Assembly: GCA_017557785.1 (NCBI GenBank)
Contig: JAFYYA010000025.1
Location: 1 to 36,504 of the forward strand
Source of the DNA: Salinivirgaceae bacterium
GTDB taxonomy: Bacteria; Bacteroidota; Bacteroidia; Bacteroidales; SZUA-534
Direction: 5' to 3'
DNA: 36,504 nt
Numbering within the stretch: the first letter of the stretch is position 1; each line of letters begins with the position of its first letter. Under the pieces are notes generated by a model. It made no database searches and was not told the origin of the DNA. It saw only the letters and a list, made by a program, of their open reading frames with translations. Position numbers and translations under genes: made by a program. Shown piece after piece: positions 17,177-25,185 of the stretch.

Positions 17177-18349
17177 ATGGGCAACAAATTGGAAACCAAC
17201 GGAAAAACCTTCAGTATGGTGGCAAAGACCTTCGCCGGACTTGAAGATGTGCTGGCCGGTGAACTGACCGCACTTGGCGCAACAAACATCAAAAAACTGA
17301 TTCGCGCCGTATCGTTCGAAGGTGACAAGGCCCTGATGTACCGCGCCAATTACTGTCTGCGCACCGCTTTGTGCGTGCTGAAGCCGATAGCCGATTTTGA
17401 AGCAAAAAATGAAGACTCCTATTATAAAGAGATTGGCCGCATCAATTGGGATGAGTATATGGGTGTGAATGAGACACTTGCCATTACGGCCACCACCAAT
17501 TCCACCATTTTCACCCACTCGCAGTATGCCGCTTTGAAGGCCAAGGACGCCATTGTCGACCAGTTCCGCCGCCGCACGGGCAAGCGCCCCAATGTGGATA
17601 CCGAAAATCCGGACCTTCGGATTGAGATTCACATTGCCCAAACACACGTTACGGTGCTGCTCAACAGTTCGGGCAATCCTCTCTACAAGCGCGGCTACCG
17701 CCAGGCAAGCGTCAAGGCGCCCATCAACGAAGTGTTGGCTGCCGGAATGATTATGCTCTCGGGGTGGAACGCAAAATCAGACTTTTACGACCCAATGTGC
17801 GGCTCGGGCACACTGCTCATCGAAGCAGCCATGATTGCCTACGGCATTGCCCCCGGCACCTTCCGCAGCCAATTCGCCTTTGAGAAGTGGTCCGATTTTG
17901 ATGCCGACCTTCTTTCTGACATTGCCGAAGAAACGCCCGAAGTGCCGGAATTCAAATACACCATTGCCGGCAGCGATTTGAATCCAGGTGCTGTGAAGGC
18001 GGCCGAGATGAACATTAAGGCGGCATTCCTAAGCAAGAAAATCAATGTGCAGTTGAAGAATTTCTTCGACCTGCGCCCCGCCACAGCAACAGGAACCATC
18101 ATAACCAATCCGCCTTACGGTGAACGCTTGCAACCCAACGATTTGCGCATCTTCTACCAGAAGATTGGCGACAAACTGAAAAGTGAATTCACCGGCTACG
18201 AAGTGTGGATTATCGGCAGCAATACCGAACTGATGAATTTCATCGGCCTGCGCCCCGAAAAGAAAATCAAACTTTACAATGGTGCGCTCGAATGCTCGTT
18301 CCGCAAATACAGTGTGTATGCCGGCAGCAAAAAGGACCGGTACGAATAA
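17177..18349 (+). CDS. THUMP-domain SAM-dependent RNA methyltransferase (RlmL/YpsC-like)
   Basis: Probably a 23S rRNA guanine-N2 methyltransferase of about 390 aa. The N-terminal THUMP region (about residues 5-155, VAKTFAGLEDVLAGELTALG) binds RNA. The C-terminal Rossmann methyltransferase shows the SAM-binding motif YDPMCGSGTLLIEAAMIA, the acidic motif AGSDLNPGAV and the catalytic motif TNPPYGERL. It corresponds to the RlmL half of E. coli RlmKL and lacks the RlmK half, as in many Bacteroidota. The frame is open back to 17033, but similarity to the family begins only after the ATG at 17177, and the upstream codons look non-coding, so I place the start there. It is a single gene, with the pyrC operon converging on it from the right. 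Confidence 0.85.
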   Translation: MGNKLETNGKTFSMVAKTFAGLEDVLAGELTALGATNIKKLIRAVSFEGDKALMYRANYCLRTALCVLKPIADFEAKNEDSYYKEIGRINWDEYMGVNETLAITATTNSTIFTHSQYAALKAKDAIVDQFRRRTGKRPNVDTENPDLRIEIHIAQTHVTVLLNSSGNPLYKRGYRQASVKAPINEVLAAGMIMLSGWNAKSDFYDPMCGSGTLLIEAAMIAYGIAPGTFRSQFAFEKWSDFDADLLSDIAEETPEVPEFKYTIAGSDLNPGAVKAAEMNIKAAFLSKKINVQLKNFFDLRPATATGTIITNPPYGERLQPNDLRIFYQKIGDKLKSEFTGYEVWIIGSNTELMNFIGLRPEKKIKLYNGALECSFRKYSVYAGSKKDRYE

Positions 18350-18472
18350 TGCATAATGACAAGTTGTGTCAAGAAAGGCTTGCGGCTAATATTATTGTTA
18401 CAAACAATAACCCCATACAAATGAGAATCCAAATTATTGACTCTTTACTATTACGAAAATCCCTAATCCAAC
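18350..18472. other. Convergent intergenic gap
   Basis: This 123-bp gap separates converging genes. The only structure noted is an AT-rich inverted repeat, TTATTGTT-ACA-AACAATAA around 18400, too weak to be called a terminator with confidence. Confidence 0.4.
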
Positions 18473-19813
18473 TCATAGCCTATCAAACTTCAGCGCCTCG
18501 CCTTTTCGGTCAGAAACAAACTTGCCGTTGCAGTAAACCAGATTGCCGTTTACAAAAGTATGGGTAACGGTCGAGCCGAAAGTGTGGCCTTCGAATGGCG
18601 ACCAACCGCATTTGTAGAGTGTGTTTGCCGATGTGACGGTTTGCGGCTTATCGGTGTCAATAATCACAATATCAGCTTTATAACCTTTACGGAGATAACC
18701 GCGGCGGTCGATTTTGAAAAGGTCGGCGGGTGCGTTGCACATTTTCCGCACAACATTCTCAATGCTGATTTTTCCTGCCTTGCACAAGTCGAGCATTACA
18801 AGCAGCGAGTGCTGTATCGACGGCATTCCCGAAGCCGAAGTGAAGTAACTGTCGCCGAACTTTTCAGCGGGCAAGTGCGGTGCGTGGTCGGTGCCGATGG
18901 TGTCAATCTTGCCCGATGTGAACGCGGCGGTCAGCGCCTCGCGGTCAGCAGCCGATTTGATTGACGGATTGCACTTTATGCGATAGCCGAGTGTTTGATA
19001 GCCCGCTTCGTCAAAGAACAGATAGTGTGGACAGGTCTCGGCGGTTATTTTCTTTTCGTTCAACGGTTTGGCTTCAAAAAGCGAAAGTTCGGCAGCCGTT
19101 GAAAGGTGTGCCACATGCAACCGTGCACCGTATTTTGTGGCAAGCGCCACAGCACGCTCGGTCGATTTCAGGCACGCCTCGGCGGTGCGGATTTTCGGGT
19201 GGCACGTTGCATCCACTTCGTTGGCGGGCAGCGCTTTATACCGTTCGATATTGGATCGGATAATCTGCTCGTCCTCGCAGTGCGCCACAATTATGCAGGG
19301 CGATTCGGCAAAAACATGCTCAAGCATATCAGTTTGGTTGACAAGCATATTGCCCGTCGACGAACCCATAAAAAGTTTGATTCCGCACACCTTGCTCGTG
19401 TCGGCCTTGCGGATTTCGTCTATATTATTATTGGTGGCGCCCAGATAGAAAGCGTAGTTTGCCACCGATTTTTCGGCAGCCAGTGTGGCGCGCTCATCAA
19501 GCAGTTGGTTGGTGGTTGTTTGCGGATTCACATTAGGCATATCCATAAACGATGTTACGCCCCCAGCCACAGCCGCTCGCGATTCCGACTCAAAATCTGC
19601 CTTGTGCGTCAGTCCCGGCTCACGGAAATGTACGTGCTCGTCAATCACACCGGGCATAACCAGGTGATTTTCAGCGTCAATAATGTTTTCAGAACCATCG
19701 GTTGCGGGCATTGTTTCCGTCACCGACTCAATCAAATCGTTGTTAATCAGAATATGACCGCTGAATTTTCGGCCATCATCAACAATTGTGGCATTCTTGA
19801 TGAGCGTTTTCAT
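18473..19813 (-). CDS. pyrC: Dihydroorotase
   Basis: Converts N-carbamoyl-aspartate to dihydroorotate in de novo pyrimidine synthesis; cytoplasmic, 446 aa. The amidohydrolase metal site is visible: DEHVHFREPG (residues ~58-67, the HxH pair and substrate-binding Arg), GIKLFMGSS, VAHCED, AETCPHY and GTDHAPH with the catalytic Asp. The N-terminal TLIKNATIVDDGRKFSG and C-terminal KADIVIID strands form the flanking beta-sandwich. The pattern is that of the longer, class I type. It is the last gene of a four-gene minus-strand operon, starting 3 nt after the glycosyltransferase stop. All expected residues are present. Confidence 0.95.
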   Translation of the reverse strand: MKTLIKNATIVDDGRKFSGHILINNDLIESVTETMPATDGSENIIDAENHLVMPGVIDEHVHFREPGLTHKADFESESRAAVAGGVTSFMDMPNVNPQTTTNQLLDERATLAAEKSVANYAFYLGATNNNIDEIRKADTSKVCGIKLFMGSSTGNMLVNQTDMLEHVFAESPCIIVAHCEDEQIIRSNIERYKALPANEVDATCHPKIRTAEACLKSTERAVALATKYGARLHVAHLSTAAELSLFEAKPLNEKKITAETCPHYLFFDEAGYQTLGYRIKCNPSIKSAADREALTAAFTSGKIDTIGTDHAPHLPAEKFGDSYFTSASGMPSIQHSLLVMLDLCKAGKISIENVVRKMCNAPADLFKIDRRGYLRKGYKADIVIIDTDKPQTVTSANTLYKCGWSPFEGHTFGSTVTHTFVNGNLVYCNGKFVSDRKGEALKFDRL

Positions 19814-19816
19814 CGC

Positions 19817-20554
19817 CTATGCGGCTTTGCGTTTGTAACTGCGGAACAGGCTGCGCCATTTCATCCGGATAACGCCGAAAACAGCCTCACTGAAGATTCC
19901 GCCGCTCATTTTCGATTGGCCTTCTTTCCTGTCGGTGAAGATGATAGGCACCTCGACAACATTGAAACCGAACTTCCAGGCCGTGAATTTCATCTCAATT
20001 TGGAATGCGTAGCCTTTGAATTTGATTTTGTCTAATTCAATGGTTTCCAACACTTCGCGGCGATAGCAGACAAATCCGGCTGTGGTGTCGCGCACCTTCA
20101 TCCGGGTAACCAGCCGCACATAAGCCGATGCGTAATACGACATCAGCACGCGGCCCATCGGCCAATTCACAACGTTGATGCCCGAAATGTACCGCGACCC
20201 GATGGCCACATCGGCACCGTTCGCGCAGGCGTTGTAAAGGTTCAGAAGGTCGTCGGGATTGTGCGAGAAATCGGCGTCCATTTCGAAAATGTACTCGTAG
20301 CCTTCAGCAATCGACCACTTGAAACCTTCAATATAAGCCGTTCCCAGGCCCAGCTTGCCCTTTCGTTCCTTAATGAAGATTCGGTCGGGAAACTCTTGCA
20401 TTAGCCGCTTAACAATATCGGCCGTCCCGTCGGGGCTATTGTCTTCAACAACAAGCACATTAAACCCGCCCTCGAGCGATATCACCTTGCGTAAAATGGC
20501 CTCAATGTTCTCTTTTTCGTTGTACGTCGGAATTATGACAATCTTGTCCTTCAT
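19817..20554 (-). CDS. Polyprenol-phosphate mannosyltransferase-like family 2 glycosyltransferase
   Basis: About 245 aa, soluble, GT2 fold. VIIPTYNEKENIE opens the nucleotide-binding half, VVEDNSPDGTADIV follows, and the metal-binding motif is EMDADFSHNP. GTAYIEGFKWSI, MSYYASAYVRLVTRMKVRDTTAGF and the acceptor-side EVPIIFTDRKEGQSKM match dolichol/polyprenol-phosphate mannose synthases (DPM1-like). The two hydrophobic C-terminal segments of some bacterial relatives are absent. It probably transfers a hexose from a nucleotide sugar to a lipid carrier at the inner face of the cytoplasmic membrane. The frame could start seven codons earlier (20575), but family alignment favours MKDKIVIIPTYNE at 20554, leaving a 27-nt gap to pgi. 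Confidence 0.88.
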   Translation of the reverse strand: MKDKIVIIPTYNEKENIEAILRKVISLEGGFNVLVVEDNSPDGTADIVKRLMQEFPDRIFIKERKGKLGLGTAYIEGFKWSIAEGYEYIFEMDADFSHNPDDLLNLYNACANGADVAIGSRYISGINVVNWPMGRVLMSYYASAYVRLVTRMKVRDTTAGFVCYRREVLETIELDKIKFKGYAFQIEMKFTAWKFGFNVVEVPIIFTDRKEGQSKMSGGIFSEAVFGVIRMKWRSLFRSYKRKAA

Positions 20555-20581
20555 AATTATTTGTTTGTTTAGCAACCAAAC

Positions 20582-21925
20582 TTATTTCAATTTCTCTTTA
20601 ATCGCCTTTGATTCAGCCTCGTAGCCCGGTTTGTCGAGCAAGGCGAACATATTTTTCTTGTAAGCCTCAACGCCGGGTTGGTCGAACGGATTCACATCGA
20701 GAATATAGCCCGAAATGCCGCAAGCCAACTCGTAGAAGTAGATGAGTTGACCGAGATTGAACTCGTCGAGTTTCGGAATCGAGATGCGGATGTTTGGCAC
20801 GCCGCCGTCCACGTGAGCCAGAATGGTGCCCAGTTCGGCCATTTTGTTCACCTCGTCGATGTGCTTGCCCGACAGGAAGTTAAGTCCGTCAAGGTTTGCA
20901 GCGTCCGACGGAATTTGCAGGCTTGTGTTTGGCTTTTCAATCGAGATGACCGTCTCGAACAGACAGCGCTGACCTTGCTGAATGTACTGTCCCATACTGT
21001 GCAAATCCGACGTGAAATCGACGCTTGCGGGGAAAATGCCCTTCTGTTCCTTGCCTTCGCTCTCGCCGTAGAGTTGCTTCCACCACTCGGCAAAGAAGTG
21101 CAGTTTCGGGTTGTAGTTGGCCGTCAGTTCAATGCCTTTACCCTTCTTATACAGCGCGTTACGCACAGCGGCATACACTGCCGACGGGTTCTGTTCAAAA
21201 TCGATGTCGGCGCCTGTCGATTTTTCCATTTCGGCGGCACCGCCCACAAGTTGCTCAATGTCGAATCCAGCAATGGCAATCGGCAGCAGGCCCACGGGTG
21301 TGAGAACGCTGAAACGGCCGCCCACGTTGTCGGGAATGACGTATGTCTTGTAACCCTCTTGGTCGGCCAGGGTGCGCAGTGCGCCGCGTTTGGCGTCGGT
21401 GATGGCCACAATGCGGTCAACTGCCTCTTTCTTGCCGAATTGCGCCTCGCAGTCGGCCTTCAGAATACGGAAGGCGATGGCGGGCTCGGTTGTGGTTCCC
21501 GACTTCGAGATGACCACAATGCCCCATTTGCGATTCTTCAGAACGCCTTGAAGTTCAGTTAGATAATCCTCACCGATATTCTGTCCCGCAAAAACAACCA
21601 GCGGATTGTTGTGCGGCTTGAGTTGAGCGAAACTGTCCGACAGTGCGTCGATGACGGCTTTTGCGCCCAAATACGAGCCGCCGATGCCGATGACCACAAC
21701 CACCTCGCACAACTGTTTCATTTTCTGCGCGGTAGCCTTGATGTCAGCAATCTCGGCAGCCGAAATCGACGATGGCAGGTTCACCCACCCCAGAAAATCG
21801 TTGCCTTTGCCAGTTTGTTTGTAAAGTGCGGTAATATTCTGTTTAACAGCATCTTTGTAGGCCAGAACGTCGGCTTTGCTGATGAAACCGAGCGTTTTTG
21901 AATAATCGACCTTTAAGTTCGACAT
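20582..21925 (-). CDS. pgi: Glucose-6-phosphate isomerase
   Basis: Interconverts glucose-6-phosphate and fructose-6-phosphate; cytoplasmic, 447 aa, the normal size of the short bacterial form. Sugar-phosphate-binding and catalytic segments are visible: [73 protein letters not shown] and the C-terminal [19 protein letters not shown]. It starts 3 nt after the gpsA stop, so the two are translationally linked. The gpsA-pgi pairing is common in Bacteroidales. Nothing unusual was seen. Confidence 0.96.
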   Translation of the reverse strand: MSNLKVDYSKTLGFISKADVLAYKDAVKQNITALYKQTGKGNDFLGWVNLPSSISAAEIADIKATAQKMKQLCEVVVVIGIGGSYLGAKAVIDALSDSFAQLKPHNNPLVVFAGQNIGEDYLTELQGVLKNRKWGIVVISKSGTTTEPAIAFRILKADCEAQFGKKEAVDRIVAITDAKRGALRTLADQEGYKTYVIPDNVGGRFSVLTPVGLLPIAIAGFDIEQLVGGAAEMEKSTGADIDFEQNPSAVYAAVRNALYKKGKGIELTANYNPKLHFFAEWWKQLYGESEGKEQKGIFPASVDFTSDLHSMGQYIQQGQRCLFETVISIEKPNTSLQIPSDAANLDGLNFLSGKHIDEVNKMAELGTILAHVDGGVPNIRISIPKLDEFNLGQLIYFYELACGISGYILDVNPFDQPGVEAYKKNMFALLDKPGYEAESKAIKEKLK

Positions 21926-21928
21926 TTT

Positions 21929-22924
21929 TTATGATAATTTTTCGGTTAAATTCTTGATTGTCACGCGTGGTGCGGCACCCTCGTAAAGAATCGAGTACAG
22001 GCTTTCCGAAATTGGCATATCCACGTTGTGCTTCTTGTTGATTTCGTGGATGCACTTCGACGCGTAATAGCCTTCGGCCACCATATTCATCTCATTTTTA
22101 ATGTATTCAACCGAGTAGCCCTTGCCAATCATTGTGCCAAAATAGCGGTTGCGGCTGAACTGCGAGTAAGCCGTCACCAGAAGGTCGCCAAGGTAGGCGC
22201 TGTCTTTTATGTCGCGGTTGATTGGGTAAACCTTGTCGGTGAAGCGTTTCATCTCGCGTATTGCGTTGGAAATGAGCACTGCAAGAAAGTTGTCGCCATA
22301 GCCCAGAGTGGTGCAGACGCCAGCCGCCAGCGCGTAGATGTTTTTCAGCACAGCGGCGTATTCGGTGCCCAGAATATCGTCGGAAATGACGGTGCGCACG
22401 TAGCGGTTGCGCATCATATCGGCCACAGCCATAGCCTTTTCCTCTTCAGTGAAAGCGATGGTGATGTACGACAGGCGCTCGAGCGCGATTTCCTCAGCGT
22501 GGCACGGGCCCGTGATGATGCCGATGTTGTTGTACGGCACGTGGTGAACCTTGTGCAGATAGTCGCCAACCAGCAGATTATCTTCGGGAATGATGCCCTT
22601 GATGGCCGAGACCACCGTCTTTTCGGTGAGCGATTCGGTCAGGCCCGAAAGCGCCGATTTCAGGTAGGCCGACGGCGTCACGAACAGAATTGTGTCGCTG
22701 TTGCGGACCACTTCGTTCACGTCAGTTGTCAGGTTCAGATTTTTGGTATCGAACTCTACCGAACTCAAATAGAGCGGGTTAGTGCCCACCTTTTTCATAT
22801 GTTCCACCGCCTCGGGGTCGTGCATATACCAGTTCAGCGGCTGCGGTTTTTCCTCAATTATCTTTGCAATGGCGGTCGCCCAACTGCCACCACCAATTAT
22901 TCCTACTCGTCCTAATTCAAACAT
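21929..22924 (-). CDS. gpsA: NAD(P)-dependent glycerol-3-phosphate dehydrogenase
   Basis: Reduces dihydroxyacetone phosphate to sn-glycerol-3-phosphate for phospholipid synthesis; cytoplasmic, 331 aa. The N-terminal Rossmann motif is VGIIGGGSWATAIAKI (Ala where GSWGTA is usual). Further family segments are SAIKGIIPEDN, ITGPCHAEEIA, the catalytic-lysine region AAVLKNIYALAAGV, and LGDLLVTAYSQFSRNRYFG. The frame extends to a TTG at 22945, but that codon lies inside the -7 box at 22943-22950, so I place the start at the ATG at 22924 (MFELGRVGIIGGG). It is the first gene of the gpsA-pgi-glycosyltransferase-pyrC operon. Confidence 0.94.
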   Translation of the reverse strand: MFELGRVGIIGGGSWATAIAKIIEEKPQPLNWYMHDPEAVEHMKKVGTNPLYLSSVEFDTKNLNLTTDVNEVVRNSDTILFVTPSAYLKSALSGLTESLTEKTVVSAIKGIIPEDNLLVGDYLHKVHHVPYNNIGIITGPCHAEEIALERLSYITIAFTEEEKAMAVADMMRNRYVRTVISDDILGTEYAAVLKNIYALAAGVCTTLGYGDNFLAVLISNAIREMKRFTDKVYPINRDIKDSAYLGDLLVTAYSQFSRNRYFGTMIGKGYSVEYIKNEMNMVAEGYYASKCIHEINKKHNVDMPISESLYSILYEGAAPRVTIKNLTEKLS

Positions 22925-22942
22925 TTCAAAATTGTTTTTTGG

Positions 22943-22950
22943 CAAATATA
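22943..22950 (-). promoter_or_regulatory. Promoter -7 box of the gpsA operon
   Basis: TATATTTG on the minus strand matches TAnnTTTG and lies 18 nt before the chosen gpsA ATG. It implies a very short 5' leader and rules out the upstream TTG as a start. Confidence 0.65.
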
Positions 22951-22956
22951 GATTTT

Positions 22957-22984
22957 AATTACGAATTATGAATTACGAATTGTG
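22957..22984. repeat. Heptanucleotide repeat AATTACG/AATTATG/AATTACG/AATTGTG
   Basis: Four consecutive 7-mers share AATT and differ at one or two positions. They lie just upstream of the gpsA promoter and form the first half of a gap that is 7-nt periodic for most of its length. Confidence 0.7.
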
Positions 22985-23001
22985 CGACTGCGCTGTCTAT
23001 T

Positions 23002-23029
23002 GTAGAGACGTGGCGCACCGCGTCTCTAC
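23002..23029. repeat. Palindromic hairpin GTAGAGACG...CGTCTCTAC
   Basis: A perfect 9-bp inverted repeat (23002-23010 and 23021-23029) has a 10-nt loop that can pair partly (TGG with CCG). There is no T-run. The sequence resembles dispersed palindromic repeats with GTAGAGACG arms known in other bacterial genomes. It sits between two heptamer arrays. Confidence 0.65.
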
Positions 23030-23045
23030 TTCCGTGTGAGAATCT

Positions 23046-23120
23046 GTTGTCCGTTGTCTGTAGTCTTTAGTCCATTAACGATTTACCAATTCGCCATTAA
23101 ACCCTTAACTCTCAACTCTC
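23046..23120. repeat. Degenerate heptanucleotide array downstream of thiL
   Basis: The segment divides into consecutive 7-mers whose sequence drifts: GTTGTCC, GTTGTCT, GTAGTCT, TTAGTCC, then ATTAACG, ATTTACC, and finally CTTAACT, CTCAACT, CTCACCC. The last unit overlaps the thiL stop codon. No reading frame or stem-loop explains the period. Confidence 0.6.
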
Positions 23121-24168
23121 ACCCCTTGCCATTCCCATACGCATTCCACCCTTGTGCCGAGATTCGCGCACTGCCAGCGTTGCGGCCGATGAGCGTGTAA
23201 ACTTCGGGTTCGTTGGTGATTTGGCCGATGATGGATATTTCCTGCATTTTGCCCGCAATCTCAACCTGCTCGGCGGGGATGGTGAAGAGCAGTTCGTAGT
23301 CCTCGCCGCCGTTCATTGCCAGCATTGTGGCGTCCATATTCATTTCGGCGGCCACGGCTTCGGTTTGCGCGTCAACGGGCAGTTTGTTCTCGTAGATTTT
23401 CACGCCCGTGCCCGACTGTTTGCAGATGTGCAGCAGTTCCGACGACAGTCCGTCGCTCACGTCAATCATTGCCGTTGGTGTGAGTCCGTTTTTGCGGATG
23501 GCAGCAATCACGTCGCGGCGCGCTTCGGGTTTTAACTGCCGCTCAATCACATAGTCGTATTTCGACAGGTCGGGTTGAGTGTTGGGGTCAATCATATAAA
23601 CGTCCTTCTCGCGGCGCAGAATCTGCAGTCCGGCGTAGGCCGCACCCAAATCGCCCGACACGCAAACCAAATCGCCCGGTTTGGCGCCGTTGCGGCAGAA
23701 GGCTTTGCCCGGCTCCACCTGCCCGATGGCCGTTATGCTGATGACCATTCCCGTCATCGAACTCGTGGTGTCGCCGCCCACAAGGTCAACATCATAGCGC
23801 TCGCAGGCGCGGCGGATGCCGTCGTAGAGTTGCTCAAGCGCCTCAACCGAGAATTTCGACGACACGGCCAGCGAAACGGTAATCTGCTTTGGCGTGGCGC
23901 CCATCGCGTAAACGTCCGAGAGATTGACCATTACCGCTTTGTAGCCCAAATGCGCGAGCGGCGTGTAAACAAGGTCGAAATGGATGCCCTCGGCCAGAAG
24001 ATCGCTTGTCACAACCAAGTCGTTGCCTTCCGATTTTATGATTGCGGCGTCGTCGCCGATGCCCTTCACAGTTGCGCTGTTTTTGATGCCGAACGGTTTT
24101 GTGAGCCGCTCAATCAGCCCGAACTCGCCCAAATCGGACAGCGGGGTGGCAGTTTTCTTGTCTGTCAT
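23119..24168 (-). CDS. thiL: Thiamine-monophosphate kinase
   Basis: Phosphorylates thiamine monophosphate to thiamine diphosphate with ATP; cytoplasmic, about 349 aa. Family segments are present in order: LGEFGLIERL at the N-terminus, the Mg/ATP-binding KGIGDDAAII, VVTSDLLAEGIHFD, NLSDVYAMGATP, DLVGGDTTSS, LVCVSGDLGAAYAG, MIDVSDGLSSELLHI and NGGEDYELLFTI. The frame is open to 24243, but the -7 box at 24188-24195 places transcription start below that codon. The ATG at 24168 (MTDKKTATPLSDLGEFG) is therefore the start. It is transcribed on its own, divergently from the SPOR-domain gene. Confidence 0.94.
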   Translation of the reverse strand: MTDKKTATPLSDLGEFGLIERLTKPFGIKNSATVKGIGDDAAIIKSEGNDLVVTSDLLAEGIHFDLVYTPLAHLGYKAVMVNLSDVYAMGATPKQITVSLAVSSKFSVEALEQLYDGIRRACERYDVDLVGGDTTSSMTGMVISITAIGQVEPGKAFCRNGAKPGDLVCVSGDLGAAYAGLQILRREKDVYMIDPNTQPDLSKYDYVIERQLKPEARRDVIAAIRKNGLTPTAMIDVSDGLSSELLHICKQSGTGVKIYENKLPVDAQTEAVAAEMNMDATMLAMNGGEDYELLFTIPAEQVEIAGKMQEISIIGQITNEPEVYTLIGRNAGSARISAQGWNAYGNGKG

Positions 24169-24187
24169 TTTTCGTACGATTTTAGCG

Positions 24188-24195
24188 CAAAGGTA
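24188..24195 (-). promoter_or_regulatory. Promoter -7 box of thiL
   Basis: TACCTTTG on the minus strand matches TAnnTTTG and lies 19 nt before the thiL ATG. It decides the start choice. Confidence 0.65.
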
Positions 24196-24240
24196 AAAGA
24201 ATTTTGGTGTGTGCGGCGGATGGTTTTGTGCGTTGGACTT

Positions 24241-24282
24241 CATTACACTTTACTCATTTAACATTTCACATTACACATTTTT
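24241..24282. repeat. Heptanucleotide array CATTACA/CTTTACT/CATTTAA/CATTTCA/CATTACA/CATTTTT
   Basis: Six consecutive 7-mers keep a C-A/T-T-T core and drift elsewhere. The array fills the space between the divergent thiL and SPOR-gene promoters and ends where the plus-strand -7 box begins (24284). Confidence 0.72.
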
Positions 24283-24283
24283 A

Positions 24284-24291
24284 TATCTTTG
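24284..24291 (+). promoter_or_regulatory. Promoter -7 box of the SPOR-domain gene
   Basis: TATCTTTG matches TAnnTTTG and lies 21 nt before the ATG at 24313. Confidence 0.62.
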
Positions 24292-24312
24292 TGGCGCAAA
24301 AACTGAAACGCA

Positions 24313-24786
24313 ATGGCTAAAAGATTGTTTTTCACCATACTGATTGCCGTAATTGCCGCAGGCACAGCCCGTGCGCAAAGTAGCGACCTTTTCTACCAGC
24401 TCAACGAAGCGCAGCCCGGCTACGGCAAGGTTACGCTCGACCAAGACGCCAAGCTCACGCAAATGGTTGGCGCTTACGCCGATGCCAACAAGCGCGAAGG
24501 CATAAAAGGCTACCGCATTCAGATTTACTCGGGCTCGGGACAGAACGCCCGCGCCACAATGCAGACCACCAGCCAGCAGTTTCTGAAAAACTTCCCCGAT
24601 TTCGACCCCGCACAGGTTTATCCCGAATACAAAACGCCGTACTTCAAACTCAGCGTGGGCGATTTCCGCAGCCGCGGCGAAGCCAACGCCTTCTACCACA
24701 AAATCCGCGAGCTTTACCCCGACTCATACGTTGTGAATTCGAAGATAAAATTCCCGAAACTCACGCCTGATGATGTGATGGAATAG
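24313..24786 (+). CDS. SPOR domain-containing exported protein, 157 aa
   Basis: A Sec signal peptide (to about residue 22, ARAQ) leads a small periplasmic protein. Its C-terminal ~85 residues form a SPOR domain: GYRIQIYSGSGQNARATMQ, a central helix region QQFLKNFPDF, then YFKLSVGDFRSRGEANAFYH and YPDSYVVNSKI, the usual beta-alpha-beta-beta-alpha-beta pattern. SPOR domains bind denuded peptidoglycan glycan strands, typically at the division site. No catalytic domain is attached and there is no lipobox. A role in cell-envelope or division support is likely but not proven. It is monocistronic and divergent from thiL. Confidence 0.88.
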   Translation: MAKRLFFTILIAVIAAGTARAQSSDLFYQLNEAQPGYGKVTLDQDAKLTQMVGAYADANKREGIKGYRIQIYSGSGQNARATMQTTSQQFLKNFPDFDPAQVYPEYKTPYFKLSVGDFRSRGEANAFYHKIRELYPDSYVVNSKIKFPKLTPDDVME

Positions 24787-24820
24787 CGCGGTCTTGCGCC
24801 GAAAAATTTCGCCAGTATCC

Positions 24821-24848
24821 CCAATCGGTTGTGATTCAGACCGATTGG
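24821..24848 (+). terminator. Probable terminator after the SPOR-domain gene
   Basis: A perfect 9-bp inverted repeat CCAATCGGT/ACCGATTGG lies 35 nt after the stop codon. It is followed by a T-rich but interrupted stretch (TGTAGTTTACTTTTC), so termination may be moderate. Confidence 0.5.
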
Positions 24849-24874
24849 TGTAGTTTACTTTTCACAAAACAAAA

Positions 24875-24905
24875 TTTGTCGTTTAAAAAATAAACTCTAT
24901 CTTTG
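24875..24905 (+). promoter_or_regulatory. Promoter of the initiator tRNA
   Basis: TTTG at 24875-24878 (-33) and TATCTTTG at 24898-24905 (-7) are separated by 19 nt, the ideal Bacteroidota arrangement. Transcription would start about 30 nt before the mature tRNA. It is the best-formed promoter in the window. Confidence 0.8.
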
Positions 24906-24940
24906 CAGTCGCAAATCGGGTAACGATTTTGCCTATACAT

Positions 24941-25013
24941 CGCGGGGTAGAGCAGTTGGTAGCTCGTTGGGCTCATAACCCAGAGGTCGCTCGTTCGAGT
25001 CGGGCCCCCGCTA
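24941..25013 (+). tRNA. Initiator tRNA-fMet (CAT)
   Basis: A complete cloverleaf: acceptor CGCGGGG pairs with CCCCGC, the D stem is GAGC/GCTC, the anticodon loop CTCATAA carries CAT at 24974-24976, and the T stem GCTCG pairs with CGGGC around TTCGAGT. Initiator hallmarks are three consecutive G:C pairs at the base of the anticodon stem (GGG/CCC) and an unpaired first acceptor position (C1 against U72). The discriminator is A and CCA is not encoded, as expected in Bacteroidota. A promoter precedes it and a terminator follows. Confidence 0.96.
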
Positions 25014-25014
25014 C

Positions 25015-25055
25015 TAAAAAGTCAATCAGAAATGGTTGACTTTTCTTTTTCACCC
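25015..25055 (+). terminator. Intrinsic terminator of the tRNA gene
   Basis: AAAAGTCAA and TTGACTTTT form a 9-bp stem around a loop of about 10 nt, followed by CTTTTTC. It begins right after the tRNA 3' end. Confidence 0.82.
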
Positions 25056-25144
25056 GCCTTCCATTTTACGCGCAATCTTCACAACATGCTGATTTTTATA
25101 CATTTATAAAACCAAAAAAAATGCTTTCCAATGGCATTTTCGAC

Positions 25145-25152
25145 TACATTTG
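25145..25152 (+). promoter_or_regulatory. Promoter -7 box of the PepSY-like lipoprotein gene
   Basis: TACATTTG matches TAnnTTTG and lies 33 nt before the ATG at 25186. Confidence 0.6.
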
Positions 25153-25185
25153 TGGTGCACAATTAACATTTAATAAAAAAAAACA

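Noticed and set aside
19106-20035. 309-codon plus-strand frame opposite pyrC and the glycosyltransferase
   Set aside because: It spans two well-supported minus-strand genes and has shadow-type composition.
20678-21562. 294-codon plus-strand frame opposite pgi
   Set aside because: Antisense shadow of a clear pgi gene.
22028-22915. 295-codon plus-strand frame opposite gpsA
   Set aside because: Antisense shadow of a clear gpsA gene.
22957-23120. Possible CRISPR array
   Set aside because: The repeated units are 7 nt and drift continuously; there are no long identical repeats with unique spacers and no cas genes.
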